64,000 nucleotides of DNA from Anisodus tanguticus (taxonomy: Eukaryota; Streptophyta; Magnoliopsida; Solanales; Solanaceae). The stretch is from assembly GCA_034509755.1 (NCBI GenBank), contig CM067544.1:18037001-18101000 (forward strand), in the 5' to 3' direction. A program made the translations under genes and the position numbers. Below are positions 34,091 through 45,236 of this stretch, piece by piece (positions within the stretch are counted from its first letter, which is position 1; each line of letters opens with the position of its first letter). The notes under the pieces were generated by a model, which had not been told where the DNA came from, did no database searches, and was given only the letters and a program-made list of their open reading frames with translations.

Positions 34091-35160
34091 ATTTTTGAAT
34101 GTTGTCAAACGGGAAAACATACTCAACAAAAGTGACATGGCGTGAGATTATAATTTTGTCGGTGGATAGTTCATAGCACAGGTATCCCCTATGGTTCGAT
34201 GGGAAGCCTAGGAATGTGCACGGAGTAGATCTAGGTGCCAATTTATAAGGGGTCGTGGATGTCAGATTAAGGTAACATAGACAACCAAAAATTCTAAGAT
34301 GGTCATAGGTAGGGATCCGACGGTAGAGAATTTCGATGGGTGTCCTATTTTGAATCGCACGGGTGGGTAGAATGTTGAGAATGTGTTCTACCATTTTTAG
34401 TGAATATATCCAAAAAGTAGGAGGGAGAGACGCATGAAAAAGGAGGGTACGAATCATATTATTGATGGTTCAGAGAATTCTTTCGGCTTTACCATTTTGA
34501 GGGGAGGTATATGGGCACGAGAAATGAAAAATCATGTCGTTAGCCGCACAGAATTTATGAAATAAGGAATTGTTAAACTCACGACCATTATCACATTGAA
34601 ATGATTTTATGTCTTTTTTAAATTGTGTTTTGATCAGTGTACGAAACTCAATAAATTTTTAAAACACTTGAGATTTGAGTTTGAGTGAATAAAGCCAAAG
34701 AAAGTGGGAGAAATCATCCAAAAATACTAAATAATATTTGTGGCCTAGGTTGCTAGTTATGGAAAATGTCAATAAATCAGCGTGAATAATATCAAAGGGA
34801 GAGAATGTAGTACTCATAGAAGTCATAAATGGTAGTCTAACGTGTTTTCCAAACTAACATGAGGAGCAACTATGAGAAAGGTTCTCTTTGTTACATTGAA
34901 TTAAATTTTGGTTTCTAAGAGAATCAAAAATGTGAGAGCCCGGATGACCAAGTCTACTATGCCATGTAGAGGGAGATATGGTTGTTAAAATAGTGTGAGG
35001 AGTGACACTAACAGCGGATGTGGGTAGGAACGGATATAGGTCCCCATCACTATTGCTTCTCGTAAGGAGTTTCCCGGTACGGAGGTCCGTTACAGAAAAT
35101 CCAAACGGGTCAAAATTAATTGAGACAGAATTATCAGTGGCAAATTTTCTAACAGAAATT
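34086..35160 (-). pseudogene. Copia B integrase
   Basis: The frame 34457-34086 has MIRTLLFHASLPPTFWIYSL, RSTPCTFLGFPSNHRGYLCY and SRHVTFVEYVFPF. Upstream, 34460-35000, the core and HHCC region are recognisable but frameshifted: a GKAERILW-like Glu block at about 34490 and HHCC words near 34930. The layout matches copia A. Confidence 0.8.
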
Positions 35161-35410
35161 AGATTTTTGATGATGTTTGGGGCATAAAAGACGTTTTTAA
35201 GAGAGAAGTGGGATGCGGTGGTGGGGTAACGGTGTGGCCAAATCCTTGAATTGGAATGCGATGACCACTACCGACCATAATAGATTGTGGAGTTGGTAAC
35301 TGGCGTAATTTAGGAAGATAACCTGAATTGTTGGTGAGATGAGATGTGGCGCCCGTATCCATATACCACGCATTATCGGGATGTTGACGAGTCAAGGAAG
35401 TCATGTATTT
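35159..35410 (-). pseudogene. Copia B protease fused to first gag codons
   Basis: An 81-residue frame starts MTSLT, which matches the first codons of copia A gag, and then goes directly into HPDNAWYMDTGATSHLTNNS, the protease with an intact Asp-Thr-Gly. About 1.1 kb of gag and nucleocapsid present in copia A is missing here, with the reading frame kept. The rest of the frame reads IMVGSGHRIPIQGFG and then FMPQTSSKI. Confidence 0.82.
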
Positions 35411-35733
35411 TGTTCTCGGATAAAGGACAAGAGGAGAGGAAACAGGAAACAGAAAACAGAAAAAGCTGGCAGTGGACTGTTAATAGAAAACAGAAAAAGC
35501 GGCAGATGTACAATACACGTTAATAGAAAAGAAAAGATATAGGGAAGAGTGCTCTGACAAAAAAGGAAAAGGAGCTAAGGAAAAGTATGGCAGTAGCGTG
35601 AAGCTCTTATGGTTCTTGGCACAGAGGCCAAGATTTCTCTTACAGAACGAAAGTAGAGGAAAAGTAATGATGTTCCTCGGGTAATGACAGAAAAAGAAAA
35701 AGAATAGGGTTTAGGTTTTGACTTCTGATATCA
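35411..35733 (-). other. Copia B untranslated leader and primer site
   Basis: An A/G-rich leader (plus-strand view AAACAGGAAACAGAAAACAG words, with one short tandem repeat) lies between the deleted gag start and the primer site at 35720-35733. It corresponds to the copia A leader at 9910-10164. Confidence 0.6.
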
Positions 35734-35892
35734 TGTAAAATTGTATTAATTTTCCTTGGAGAGTCTTTCTCATTAATACAAAAAATATATAGGTGTATAA
35801 TGTAGAATCCTTATACAACAAGGAATCCTAATTCTATCATAATTACACAACACTAAATATGGTAATATAAACATGATACATTTGCTAATACA

Positions 35893-36305
35893 ATTGTCAC
35901 CTAAAACAAAAATTTGGAGCGATCGATTATATTGGAATTGAAGCAAACTGTCCAAAAATCAATGTAATAAAAAACGTGATGTGTTAATCAAGCAGAAATC
36001 AACAAAATTGAAGATATCCAATGGCCGACTTAAAATGATCACTTATCGACTCAACCTTTTCTGAAGAAAAGAACAATAAATTATTAAGAATTAAGTTATA
36101 CACGACATCATTATAAATAATTCTTTACTTGTTGTAATAGATAATTTATTTTATTTTTATGATTATTAATCTCATATTTTAAGGAGATTTACCTATAAAT
36201 ATCATTTAGCTGACCAAATATATATATCACTTGTAAAAGGAATAGATTTATAAGCAATTAAAACACATTCATCATTTATTAAAATTAATTTGTTAAATAA
36301 AATGT
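35893..36305. other. Intergenic or viral leader, AT-rich
   Basis: No gene was seen. Part of 36100-36305 may be leader or intergenic DNA of EPRV-2, because the A-rich base bias begins there. The virus-host junction cannot be fixed. Confidence 0.35.
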
Positions 36306-36965
36306 TATGGAAATGTTATGAGATGAAACATCTTTTAATAAACTTTAGGAAAGAAAATGAGATTATAGTGGGTTTTCAAGATGAGATGTTAACAACATAA
36401 CGAAGAAAGGATATACCTTATGAAAAAGAAATAGAAAAATATTCTGAAAATGAGATAGAAGAAATTAAAACACACATAGAAGATGTTGTAGCAACATATA
36501 GAAGGATAATAGAGATAAATACAAGAATAAATGAACAAAACATTATGATATTAGATTTAGAAGCAGATCTACGAATGGAAATAGAACACTATGGATGAAA
36601 AAAGACTATTGGAACAACAAAATAAGTTAAGAGAACTTAGAATGATAGCAGATAAACCCCTTACATTTAGTAGAGATATAAACCAACATATAGTAAGTTG
36701 CAGAATAAGTATAGATCTAATAGAAGAAAAAGATCAACGTTTACAAGAAAATTCTAAACAAATATATGAACATGAAGAAACTATTAAAGAATTAAGAAAT
36801 AGAATAACATTAAAAGACGAAAAGTTGAGACAAAAGGAAGAAGAAAATTTGAAACTGTTGGAGGAAAATTTAAGAGAAATAATCAGAAAAGATAATGAAT
36901 TAAAAGATCTAAATGATATTATAGAAGAACAATATAAGTACATCAACCTATTAAAATATGGATAA
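36306..36965 (+). pseudogene. EPRV-2 N-terminal coiled-coil frame(s)
   Basis: Three overlapping pieces: from 36306 a short frame; from about 36400 a Glu/Lys/Ile-rich piece; and 36591-36965 (124 residues), almost wholly heptad-like (LEQQNKLRELRMIADK, then IKELRNRITLKDEKLRQKEE). It ends TATGGATAAA, so its stop region overlaps the movement protein start at 36959. Caulimovirids often have a small coiled-coil protein here (virion-associated type). The exact homologue was not identified. Confidence 0.6.
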
Positions 36966-37650
36966 AGGAAAAGAAATAGTAGAAGACTCTAAAGAAACAT
37001 ATTATCAGATGAATACATATGAAGGAGAAACAACACAAACATTAAGCTTTAAGCCAGAAACATATCAACATACAAGATGAAAAACAGGAATTATCAATTA
37101 AGAAAATATTTAAAATAAAATGGTTTGAAAGAAATAAAGAAATAAGATATATAGCACACAAGCATGAAAATATAATAGACACAATGAGTTTAAATGGAAG
37201 ACAAACAATAAACTTGATAACAGATGAAGTAATAAAAAGAGAGTTTGCAAAACTATCTACTAGAGAAGCTAGAAAATATAGAAACATATACTTTGGAGGA
37301 GTAAAATTTACTATAAAAACATACTTTCAGAAAAACATAGATACACCTATACAAATATACATATTAGATGATAGGATATTAGGAAATTTACAAGATGATT
37401 TAATATCAGTAATAAAAAGAAATTTAATATATCAAAAACTAAAATTTATGGTACAACCAGACTTTAGTATATCATTAAAAGATGAACACAAAGACTTAGC
37501 ATTAACACTATATTACAAACTAGATAGAATAACAATGTCACCAGGAAGTAAAGTCATAAGTATTGAAACAAAAATGATATATGCCCTAACCGGAAACCAC
37601 CATGTAAAGAAACAACATGAAATGAATATATTAGTACCAAGAATGTAATA
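36959..37650 (+). pseudogene. EPRV-2 movement protein (30K family)
   Basis: The start ATG is at 36959, but a stop and frame change follow at about 37080. The main open piece is 37184-37648 (154 residues). It has the 30K-family core: IYFGGVKFTIKTYF, then PIQIYILDDRILGNLQDDLI with the conserved Asp, KFMVQPDFSISL and ALTLYYKLDRITM. These proteins move plant viruses through plasmodesmata. It ends at a TAA at 37648, followed by broken sequence that continues the same product to about 37900. Confidence 0.8.
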
Positions 37651-37901
37651 AGAAATATTAGAACAAATAGAACACAAAGAAAATTCCTAGATAACAATAC
37701 CAGAAGAAATATATATGGATTTTAATACCAGAATCCTGACACCATAAAAAAGATTAATATCAAAAATAGAAGGATCTAGACTGAGTATTACAAAAGAACA
37801 AATAACGTCACGACAAACTAGCGTTATACAATCTAAAATATTAGATTTAATAAATATAAACACAAATATATTGAAAATTAAGGTAATAATATTTAAAGGC
37901 A

Positions 37902-38225
37902 GATTGTATAGCTGAAATAAATACTGGAGCTATTAAAAGTTTTATACATATAAGTAAGATTAATGAAAATGATTGTGATTTAATAGACCCACAAACTTAT
38001 AATTATCCTGAAAATGAAAGAGAAATAATAATTACCAAAAGTATTAATTTAAGATTCAAAATCAAAGATTTAGAATATAAGATAAATATAGGAGTAATAG
38101 AATATGACAGTTTTAATGAATTACTTTTAGGAAGTGACTTTTTAACCATGATAAATTATAAGATAAATAATAACGGAATTGAAATAAATGATCAAGGAAA
38201 AACAAAATTCGTAAATAAAGTATGA
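37902..38225 (+). pseudogene. EPRV-2 second retropepsin-like segment after the movement protein
   Basis: A 107-codon open stretch begins DCIAEINTGAIKSFIHISKI and, about 65 residues later, has NELLLGSDFL. The spacing of an E-I-N/D-T-G-A loop followed by a LLLGSDFL block is that of an aspartic protease fold. The catalytic Asp is Asn here (AAT, one transition from GAT). It is separate from the polymerase protease at 41305. It lies downstream of the movement protein and stops at TGA 38223-38225, which overlaps the next ATG. It could be a MP-linked protease-like domain. The function is unknown. Confidence 0.6.
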
Positions 38226-38449
38226 ATATACAAAGAAAAATAATAGCGAAAAAAATAGAAAATAAAGGTAATAAGGACAGCTTTATCAGAGGAATTATAT
38301 ATTCCCAACTAAAATATTTAAAATACAAGGCAAAAGAAATAAAATTAGAAGAAAAGATAAAACAATTAGAACAACAATGTGATAAATTTGATAAAATATG
38401 GATAGATATGGGAAATGGATGGAAAAAGAGAATAAATAATCCTGACTAA
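38222..38449 (+). CDS. EPRV-2 small basic coiled-coil frame
   Basis: This frame encodes 75 residues, Lys/Ile-rich and helical (YLKYKAKEIKLEEKIKQLEQ), and is fully open. Its ATG overlaps the previous stop as ATGA, the usual sign of coupled or leaky translation from polycistronic pararetroviral RNA. It was not recognised by name; a virion-associated or assembly role is possible from its position before the capsid. It is part of an old integrated copy and may not be expressed. Confidence 0.55.
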   Translation: MNIQRKIIAKKIENKGNKDSFIRGIIYSQLKYLKYKAKEIKLEEKIKQLEQQCDKFDKIWIDMGNGWKKRINNPD

Positions 38450-38454
38450 CCCTA

Positions 38455-40962
38455 ACGAAAAAAATTAATGCGTTATGGGAAGAAATAATAGTAAAAGAAA
38501 AAATAAAAAATACATTGACAATAATTGATGAAATAAAAGAAAATCAAACCCAAATATAACAAGTGATAAGAGAAGAATTGACTAACCTATGGAATGTATC
38601 TGAAATACCAACATTTAAGATAATATTAGAAAAACTTAATATGTTAATAGAAGAGAAAAACAAAGGTAAACAAGTAGCAGGAGATAATGAACCAAGTACA
38701 AGTAAAGAAAATACAATAATTAGTACTACTACTCAACAACCAGAATTAGTACCAATAGATGCGTGGAGAAGAAGTAAAGAACCTACAATGGTATACATTA
38801 GTAAAATAAAACCAAAATTATCCACAGATGTAGAAAAAACATTGGATAGTCTAGCGATATTAAATAAAAAGGACAATTTTAATGAAAAAATAAGAACCTA
38901 GTGTACCCAGTGTACTTACGTTTTTAAAAAGAAATGGGAAAAAAATAATAGAAAAAGAAAGATACAAGTATGAACCTATAAGGACAAGAACACCAAAAAA
39001 AGATAAAACTTCAAAAGAAGAAAACATTTACTTAAAAGACACAGAAAAAACAACCTATGATTATTTAAACCTAAAACTAGATAAACAAGAACAACAAATA
39101 TGTGAGTTAGAAACAGAGAATACAAAATTGAGATCACATAATAACGAAGAATGGTATGATAAGTATAAAAAATATAAACACAAATTTAAAGATACGAAGA
39201 AAATATTAAAGGAAACCAAAGTAGAATTAAAACAAACAAAAGAAGAATTAAATGAGGTAAAACAAGAATTAGAAGAATTAAAAGAGGAAATGCAAATCCT
39301 TAGAGAACAAATAAGAAAGTTAAAAGGAAAAAAGAAAGTAAGGAAAAATACTAAAACAAGTTATGAAAGTACAACTAGTAGTAACGAAAAAACTGATAGT
39401 GACTCAGACAAAGATAGCAACGATAAATTAACTAACCAAGAAATACAAGTAATAGAATTTATAGAAGAAGTAGAGAACGAAGAAAACTCAGAAATAGTAA
39501 AAGAAAACAACCAAATAATAGAAGTTTTACAAAAAATTAAAAGAGTAAATGCAATCATAGAAGAAGAACATGAAAGTGGCATAGAAGATGAATTTAATAG
39601 ACCAATAGAAATAGAGATAGAAATAGATGATGTAATAAATGAAGATGCAAATGATTATCGTGAAGAAGAATTAGTAGACCCTAATTTAGAAATAATAACA
39701 AGAAAACGGACTAGATTACCAAATCACATACCAGTAGGACAACAAACCGAATTTAAAGAATTTGTAGGATCAATGGCACAAGGAGTAAACTACAATGGAT
39801 ATTTTCTAGACCTAGATAATGTTTATGATGAACAAGAAATAGGAAGAAGGATAACTTATTGGAATCTTGGAATGTATATAGCACTAATGAACTCTATACA
39901 AACAGAAAACCTAGAATACATGTATAAATTAATATCTAAAACATTAATTGAAAAAGTAGCATATTGAATAGAGTCTATAGCATGTCAATTGAGAGGAGAA
40001 GTACTTAGTCATGCAACAGATTGGAAATCTATGTTAATAATATGTTATATTATACTAAAAAGAGAATTTTTAGGAGAAAGATGGTTAGTAGCTAGAGAAA
40101 ATGTACTTGCAGAAAGAAACATTGAAATAGTAATGAATTTGAATAATATGAAATGTTGTAAGATTAATAAATTACCAAAATATACAATTAGTTTTAGTAA
40201 GTTCTTTTATGAAGCAAGATTCTTACCACAAGAAGATTTAATATATCAACAACTTTATTATGACCACTTGCCAACACCTTATAACACTGAAGTATCAAAA
40301 GAATATACCCAACTAGAACCAAAAGAAAACACATTAGGAGAAAGAATAAGAGTACTAAGAGCATACTTAATGTGAAAATGTGAAGAATTTAGAATGCAAC
40401 AAAAGATTTAAAAAAAAGAAATTAGGATTAAAAGAAATATGTGGATTCACAAAAAGAAGATTAGTATTTGGATGTGATGATAAAAGAAAAGAAAGGAAAT
40501 ATAAGAAAAGTAATAAAAGATATCAAACAAAGAAATATAGGAGAAATAGTAATTATAAAAATTATAATAACAAACTTTATTACAAACCTTATAGGAAAAA
40601 GAGATTTAAAAGATATAAAAATACCCCTCAAACCAGGAAGAAATTTAGATACAAGAGAAAATTTAGAAAAAGAAAATATGTGAAACCCATAGAAGCAGAA
40701 AAGGTTAAAGAATGTAAATGCTGGAATTGTAATGAAAAAAGGATATTATGCTAATAAATGTCCAAAGCTAAACAAAAAATGAGTAAAATATATAAATATG
40801 ACACAATTTATAATGAGTTTACAGCAGATCAGAGAAGATAATGCTAAATGGTATGAATACCAAAACTTTTGTGTCACTCAAACTGATGAAGAAAGTGAAT
40901 CGAAATTAAAAAATATTAACTTTATTAACCAACACTCAGATAGTGAAAGTAGTTTTGAGTAA
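38455..40962 (+). pseudogene. EPRV-2 capsid protein region
   Basis: Pieces: 38563-38901 (REELTNLWNV, then an acidic/Ser linker), 39128-39967 (279 residues: a long coiled coil TKVELKQTKEELNEVKQELE, acidic middle, then HIPVGQQTEFKEFVGSMAQG and the capsid core start), 39989-40375 (core: ATDWKSMLIICY, then FSKFFYEARFLPQEDLIYQQ) and 40380-40760 (very basic Lys/Arg/Tyr tail). The zinc knuckle lies at about 40716-40760 but is frameshifted after CWNCNEK, and its His position is Tyr. An acidic end (SDSESSFE) stops at 40962. At least four breaks are present. Confidence 0.78.
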
Positions 40963-41717
40963 AATGAACGTACAAGAAAAAAGAAAAAGAAAATTATTAG
41001 AAGAAGAAATTAGTGGATACAATGTGAACGACATGTTTGCTATAAGCTTGTTACAACTACAACTACAAATGAAACAGGAAATAAATATTATAATGATAGA
41101 TATAATAAGGTTACTAAAAAATATAGTAGAATAAGAGAAAGATTAAGTGAGATAAATTGACAACTTATTAGAATAAGAAGGAGTATAGAAGAAATAATGG
41201 AAGATGAAAACATTTGCCAAGAGTAAGAGAATTAGAACAAGATGAAAATCTCCAACAAAGATTAAGGGAAATGGATATCAGACAAAATCCTAATACCTAA
41301 TAAAATGGTAGCAATCTATATAGAAGCCCACGTAGAATATAAACCTAATAAAATGATAAAACAAAAAATATTTATTGATAGTGGAGCAGATTTATGCTTA
41401 GCTAGAAAAGATGTATTAGAATCACACATGTGGAAGAGAATCAGATCACATAGAGCAAGAGTATCAGGATTTAATGAACAATCAAAAGAATTAGATGTAG
41501 TAGCAGAAAACATGAGAATTGTATTAGGAAAAATAATATTCAGATTACCATTAATATATCAATTAGATAATATGAAACAACATGTATTATTAGGAAACAA
41601 CTTCTTAGATTACTTTAAGACACAAGTTATAGATAACAATACTTTTAGCTTACAAACACCTTGTAATAAATGGATAGTATTAAAAAGAATATTACCAATA
41701 GATACATTAATATTATG
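40943..41717 (+). pseudogene. EPRV-2 polymerase N-terminus and protease
   Basis: The polymerase probably starts at the ATG at 40964, which overlaps the capsid stop (MNVQEKRKRKLLEEEISGYN). It breaks at about 41130-41300, then 41305-41717 holds the protease: KQKIFIDSGADLCLARKDVL with the Asp-Ser-Gly active site, and HVLLGNNFLDYFKTQVI. At 41718 a solo LTR interrupts it, so frames read beyond that point are LTR sequence, not virus. Confidence 0.82.
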
Positions 41718-43032
41718 TGTTGGGAGATTTTTCTCTTTATGGTACTTTATAAAGCAGTACGGGAAGTATTTAACTATTACAAGTATTCGAAAGGATAAAC
41801 AAAGATTTCATAATATTTTCGACTAGAAATCTGAAAATTACAATATAACAACAAAACTGAAATTACGATTTTGTTGAAGACTGAAAAATGGAAACTGGTT
41901 TATTCGAGTCGAGTGTAGCACTCTGTCCTTAAGACAATATTGCCCCGTATGTATCCTTTATACGTCCTGACAATTTGTCTCCCAAGATAAAACAAGACAA
42001 TGGAACCCTTGAGCAAAGGAAACTCAAGAGCTACCGTGAAGAATATTGAGTAACGAAATGATGCTTGGAAGTTGTAGGAAGAAGATTTTTTCTCGGTTGT
42101 GTATTTTCGTGCATATCAAGTGTGCTCAACAATGGTGTAAGGGGGTGTTTATATAGGTGAAGGAGGGGCTGAAAAACTGCTGAAAACGCCTCCATAATAG
42201 CCAAATAATGGCCATTATGGAGGTAGTAAAGTCACCAACATAAATGGTGAAAGACCAACTGTTTTGGCCATTATAGGAGGAGTAATTCAGCCAAAATAAA
42301 TGGGCTGAATTGAGAGCTTGGACGTTTCTCGCTTTGACTGTCGAAATTCCTTTACTTTCTCGAAAACTTCGGGGACCAAACGTACATCTTGAAACTTCGG
42401 GGACCAAACTGTACATCTGAAAGAATTCTGGTCCAAATCGCACATCCGAAACACTTCGGGATCAAACCGTACTTCGGCAAAGTTTTACGGCCCAAAAAGA
42501 TAATATCCCACGACCACGGCCCCCCGACCCACGACCCACGACCCGCGACCCGACCCACGGCCCGCGACCCACGACCCGTGAACCCGAAACCCGAAACCCG
42601 AAACCCGGAACTCGGAACTCGGAACCGGAACCGGACCGGACGGGACGGGCGGGCGGCGGCGGCGCGCGTGTGGTCTTTCCTCGAACCGAAGCACATCTAG
42701 GTCCTCCCTCCTTTAAACACATGGGATACCCCTTGGGGTCCCAAACCCCAAACCAATTTCGAGTGTTATATACACAACAATTCTTTCTTCCTCTACCGAT
42801 GTGGGAGAATTACACACAATACCACACTTTCCATGCTTCAAACACCTTACTTCGTGAACCAATATCTCTTTCATTTCTCAATGAAATTTGACGATTCTTG
42901 GCCCTACGGTTATCTACGTACTTAGTAGATCATGCATGTGTGAAGAACCGGATTCTCCAACATACGTTACACTAGTGTTTAAGCCGTTAAAGTTGGTCGG
43001 TCGCAACTCCCGCCAAAGGCAAATTTCCAACA
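41718..43032 (-). mobile_element. Solo LTR of the copia E family inside EPRV-2
   Basis: A 1315 bp LTR starts TGTTGGGAGATTTTTCTC and ends AAATTTCCAACA, with a perfect 5 bp TSD, TTATG (41713-41717 and 43033-43037). It is the same sequence and direction as the LTRs of copia E at 56648 and 61917. No internal sequence is present, so it arose by recombination between two LTRs. The GC-rich block (42490-42670) and its many open frames in all frames are LTR, not genes. Confidence 0.95.
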
Positions 43033-43037
43033 TTATG

Positions 43038-43424
43038 TACTATAAAAACCGATAGGAATAATAACCTACAACTATTAAAAGAAAAATATCTTAATATACT
43101 AAAAATGAACTTTGGAGAAAATCCAATACAACTATGGGGGGAAAAATATATGCAGAAATTAAGTTAATAAATGAAAATGATATAGTTAGATCCAAACCTA
43201 TTAGATATAGTCCAACATATCAAAAAGAATTTGAAACTCAATTAAAAGAATTACTATAATTACAAATGATACAAGAAAGTAAAAGCTCACATAGTAGCCT
43301 AGCCTTTTTAGTAAGGAAACATAGTGAACAAAAAAGAGGAAAAGCTAGAAAGGTAATTGACTATAGAGAACTAAATAAAAAGACAATATTTGATGGATAT
43401 TTTTTAACTAACAAGGTTCACATA
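43038..43424 (+). pseudogene. EPRV-2 reverse transcriptase, first part
   Basis: After the solo LTR the polymerase continues: KEFETQLKELL, stop, then 43266-43424 with SSHSSLAFLVRKHSEQKRGK and ARKVIDYRELNKKTI, the fingers motif of pararetroviral RT. At about 43425 it changes to hAT sequence in the middle of the palm. Confidence 0.83.
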
Positions 43425-45236
43425 CGTCTGTCCGGACCAAGTACGAGGGTCAAATTAACCCTATGATATAAGGAATCAAAATCTTTAACAACTTTTAGTG
43501 TCCTAGGTCAACCGTTAAGAGAGATGTATTTAAATTTGCGCATGAATATCAACAATATTTACGTTTTTCATTATATCATTTTAATGGCAAAGTATCTATC
43601 ACGTACGATATAGGTCGTAGTACTAACGGCCATGATTATTTAATCGTAACTTGTCATTGGATAGATTATAAATGGTCTATGCAAAAACGTATTTTAGCGT
43701 ATAGATATATAGATGATAGGCACACTTTGGTACTTTTATTGCAGAAAATATTTATCAAGTGTGCGATTATTACGGAATTACCGATAAAATTATGACTATT
43801 ACATTAGATAACGCTTCTAATAACAATTACGCAATTACAATGTTAAAAAATAGTTTAGCTCCATCTTTTCCGGACCATTTTCATATAAAATGCGCGTGCC
43901 ATATATATAACTTAATTGTAAAGGATGGTTTATCACTTTTTGAAGACATTCTTAGTAAAATACAATTTGCTATAAACTTTATTTTTAAAAGTAATAAAGT
44001 ACAACGTAGAAAAGAATATAAAAAAATTTGTCATGATTGTGGACTACCTTTTAGAAGAATTCCACAAGAAGTATCCACTAGGTGGAATTCTTTATACGAG
44101 CAACTACTTGTTGCTTATGACTATAAATTACCTATAACTTTATTTTTTAACTCTCATAATAAAAAGCCACTGATATGATTTTAGATAGTGATTGGGAAAA
44201 AATTTCCGAACTTATTGTATTTTTAGAGAAATTTTTTCAAGCAACAAAAGAATTTTCCGGTATATATTATCCTACTATTTCAACTATGTTATTTTATATA
44301 ACTCTAATATTTTTATTACTTAGTGAATATATGGAAAAACCAAATTATAAGGCGACTATTAAAAAAATGTTTGTCAAAATAAAAAAATATTTTATTCCTA
44401 TTCCTTCTATTTATATTATTGGTTCTCGTATTAAATCCTACTATTAAAATAGACGGTACTAAATCACTAATTGAAACTATTTACGATTGTATAGAAGTAC
44501 TACCACCTCCAAGTCCCAAAAATCTAAATCACCCACCACCTATTGAACAAACTAAAGAAGAAGTGTTGAATAGCGTAGAACACCACCGCAAAAATATATA
44601 TAGATTTTATCAACAAGAAAATGCTAGTAACGTACCGGCTACCATACCATCTTCTTCATCTTCAACACAACCTCACAAAAGACATGTCTGTTTCGCGGCT
44701 AGTATTGAAAGCCTCGTAAATAGAATGTGCGGCCGACTCTACTAACCAAATTAGCGAGTTGGATATTTTTGTTTTGCGGGGTTCTGTACCGTATCAAGAA
44801 GTTATCAATGAAGATGGACAAGAAGACTTGCTGAAATCTTTGGAGGGGAATGAGAAGACCTTTCCGACACTTTCAATGATGGCTCGAGATGTTTTGAACA
44901 TTCAAGCGTCGTCAATCGCGTCGGAAAGCGCTTTTTCGGGCGTGCAGATATCAAATAGGAGACCACAGACACTCATTGGCGGAGACAGCTTGGACATTGC
45001 GTATTATTCGAGAGATTGGATACGAGCGGAGCGGAGAAGGTGCGGTCAACGGAGATCAACGAAGAAGATGATGAAAACTACAACGAAATCTTAACCGAAG
45101 GTAGTGGAAGCGACGTGGATCAATTTGACCAACAAATACCTATTCCAACCGAAGAACCACATGAAATCATCAAGCAATTAGAACAGATTTTTTTGAAAAT
45201 GTAATTTTTTTAATTGCAATTTTATTATGTAATTTG
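43425..45236 (+). pseudogene. hAT transposase fragment (5'-truncated) inside EPRV-2 RT
   Basis: Homology to a RICESLEEPER-like transposase starts in the middle of the gene. Broken frames at 43450-43750 carry CHWIDYKWSMQKRILAYR. Next, 43759-44178 has DKIMTITLDNASNNNYAITM, CACHIYNLIVKDGL and the STRWNSLYEQL motif. Then 44175-44447, 44419-44745 and 44759-45094 follow, with the C-terminal dimerisation block FPTLSMMARDVLNIQASSIA and SESAFS. The C-terminal tail in the alternative frame is acidic. The 5' third, BED finger and left terminal repeat are absent, and no TSD is visible. About 1.8 kb. Confidence 0.82.

Larger units (their letters stand above)
27312..35892 (-). mobile_element. Copia B: Ty1/copia, gag-deleted, split by a hAT
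   Basis: The LTRs are 35734-35892 (5' on the minus strand) and 27312-27468 (3'), each about 158 bp and similar. The primer site is 35733-35720 (TGATATCAGAAGTC, one transition from the standard). A purine tract, CTGAAGGTG, precedes the 3' LTR. The order on the minus strand is protease, integrase, linker, [hAT 29388-33667], RT, RNase H. Gag is almost entirely missing. Flanking 5-mers (CAATT and ATTGT) are not a clean TSD. It is closely related to copia A. Confidence 0.9.

Noticed and set aside
41718..41826. Extension of the viral protease frame to 41826
   Set aside because: Bases after 41717 belong to the solo LTR; the same peptide end appears at the other LTR copies.
42350..42725. Several GC-rich open frames on both strands, repeated near 57190-57620 and 62460-62860
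   Set aside because: They lie in the GC-rich part of the same LTR in all three copies, with no conserved protein frame.
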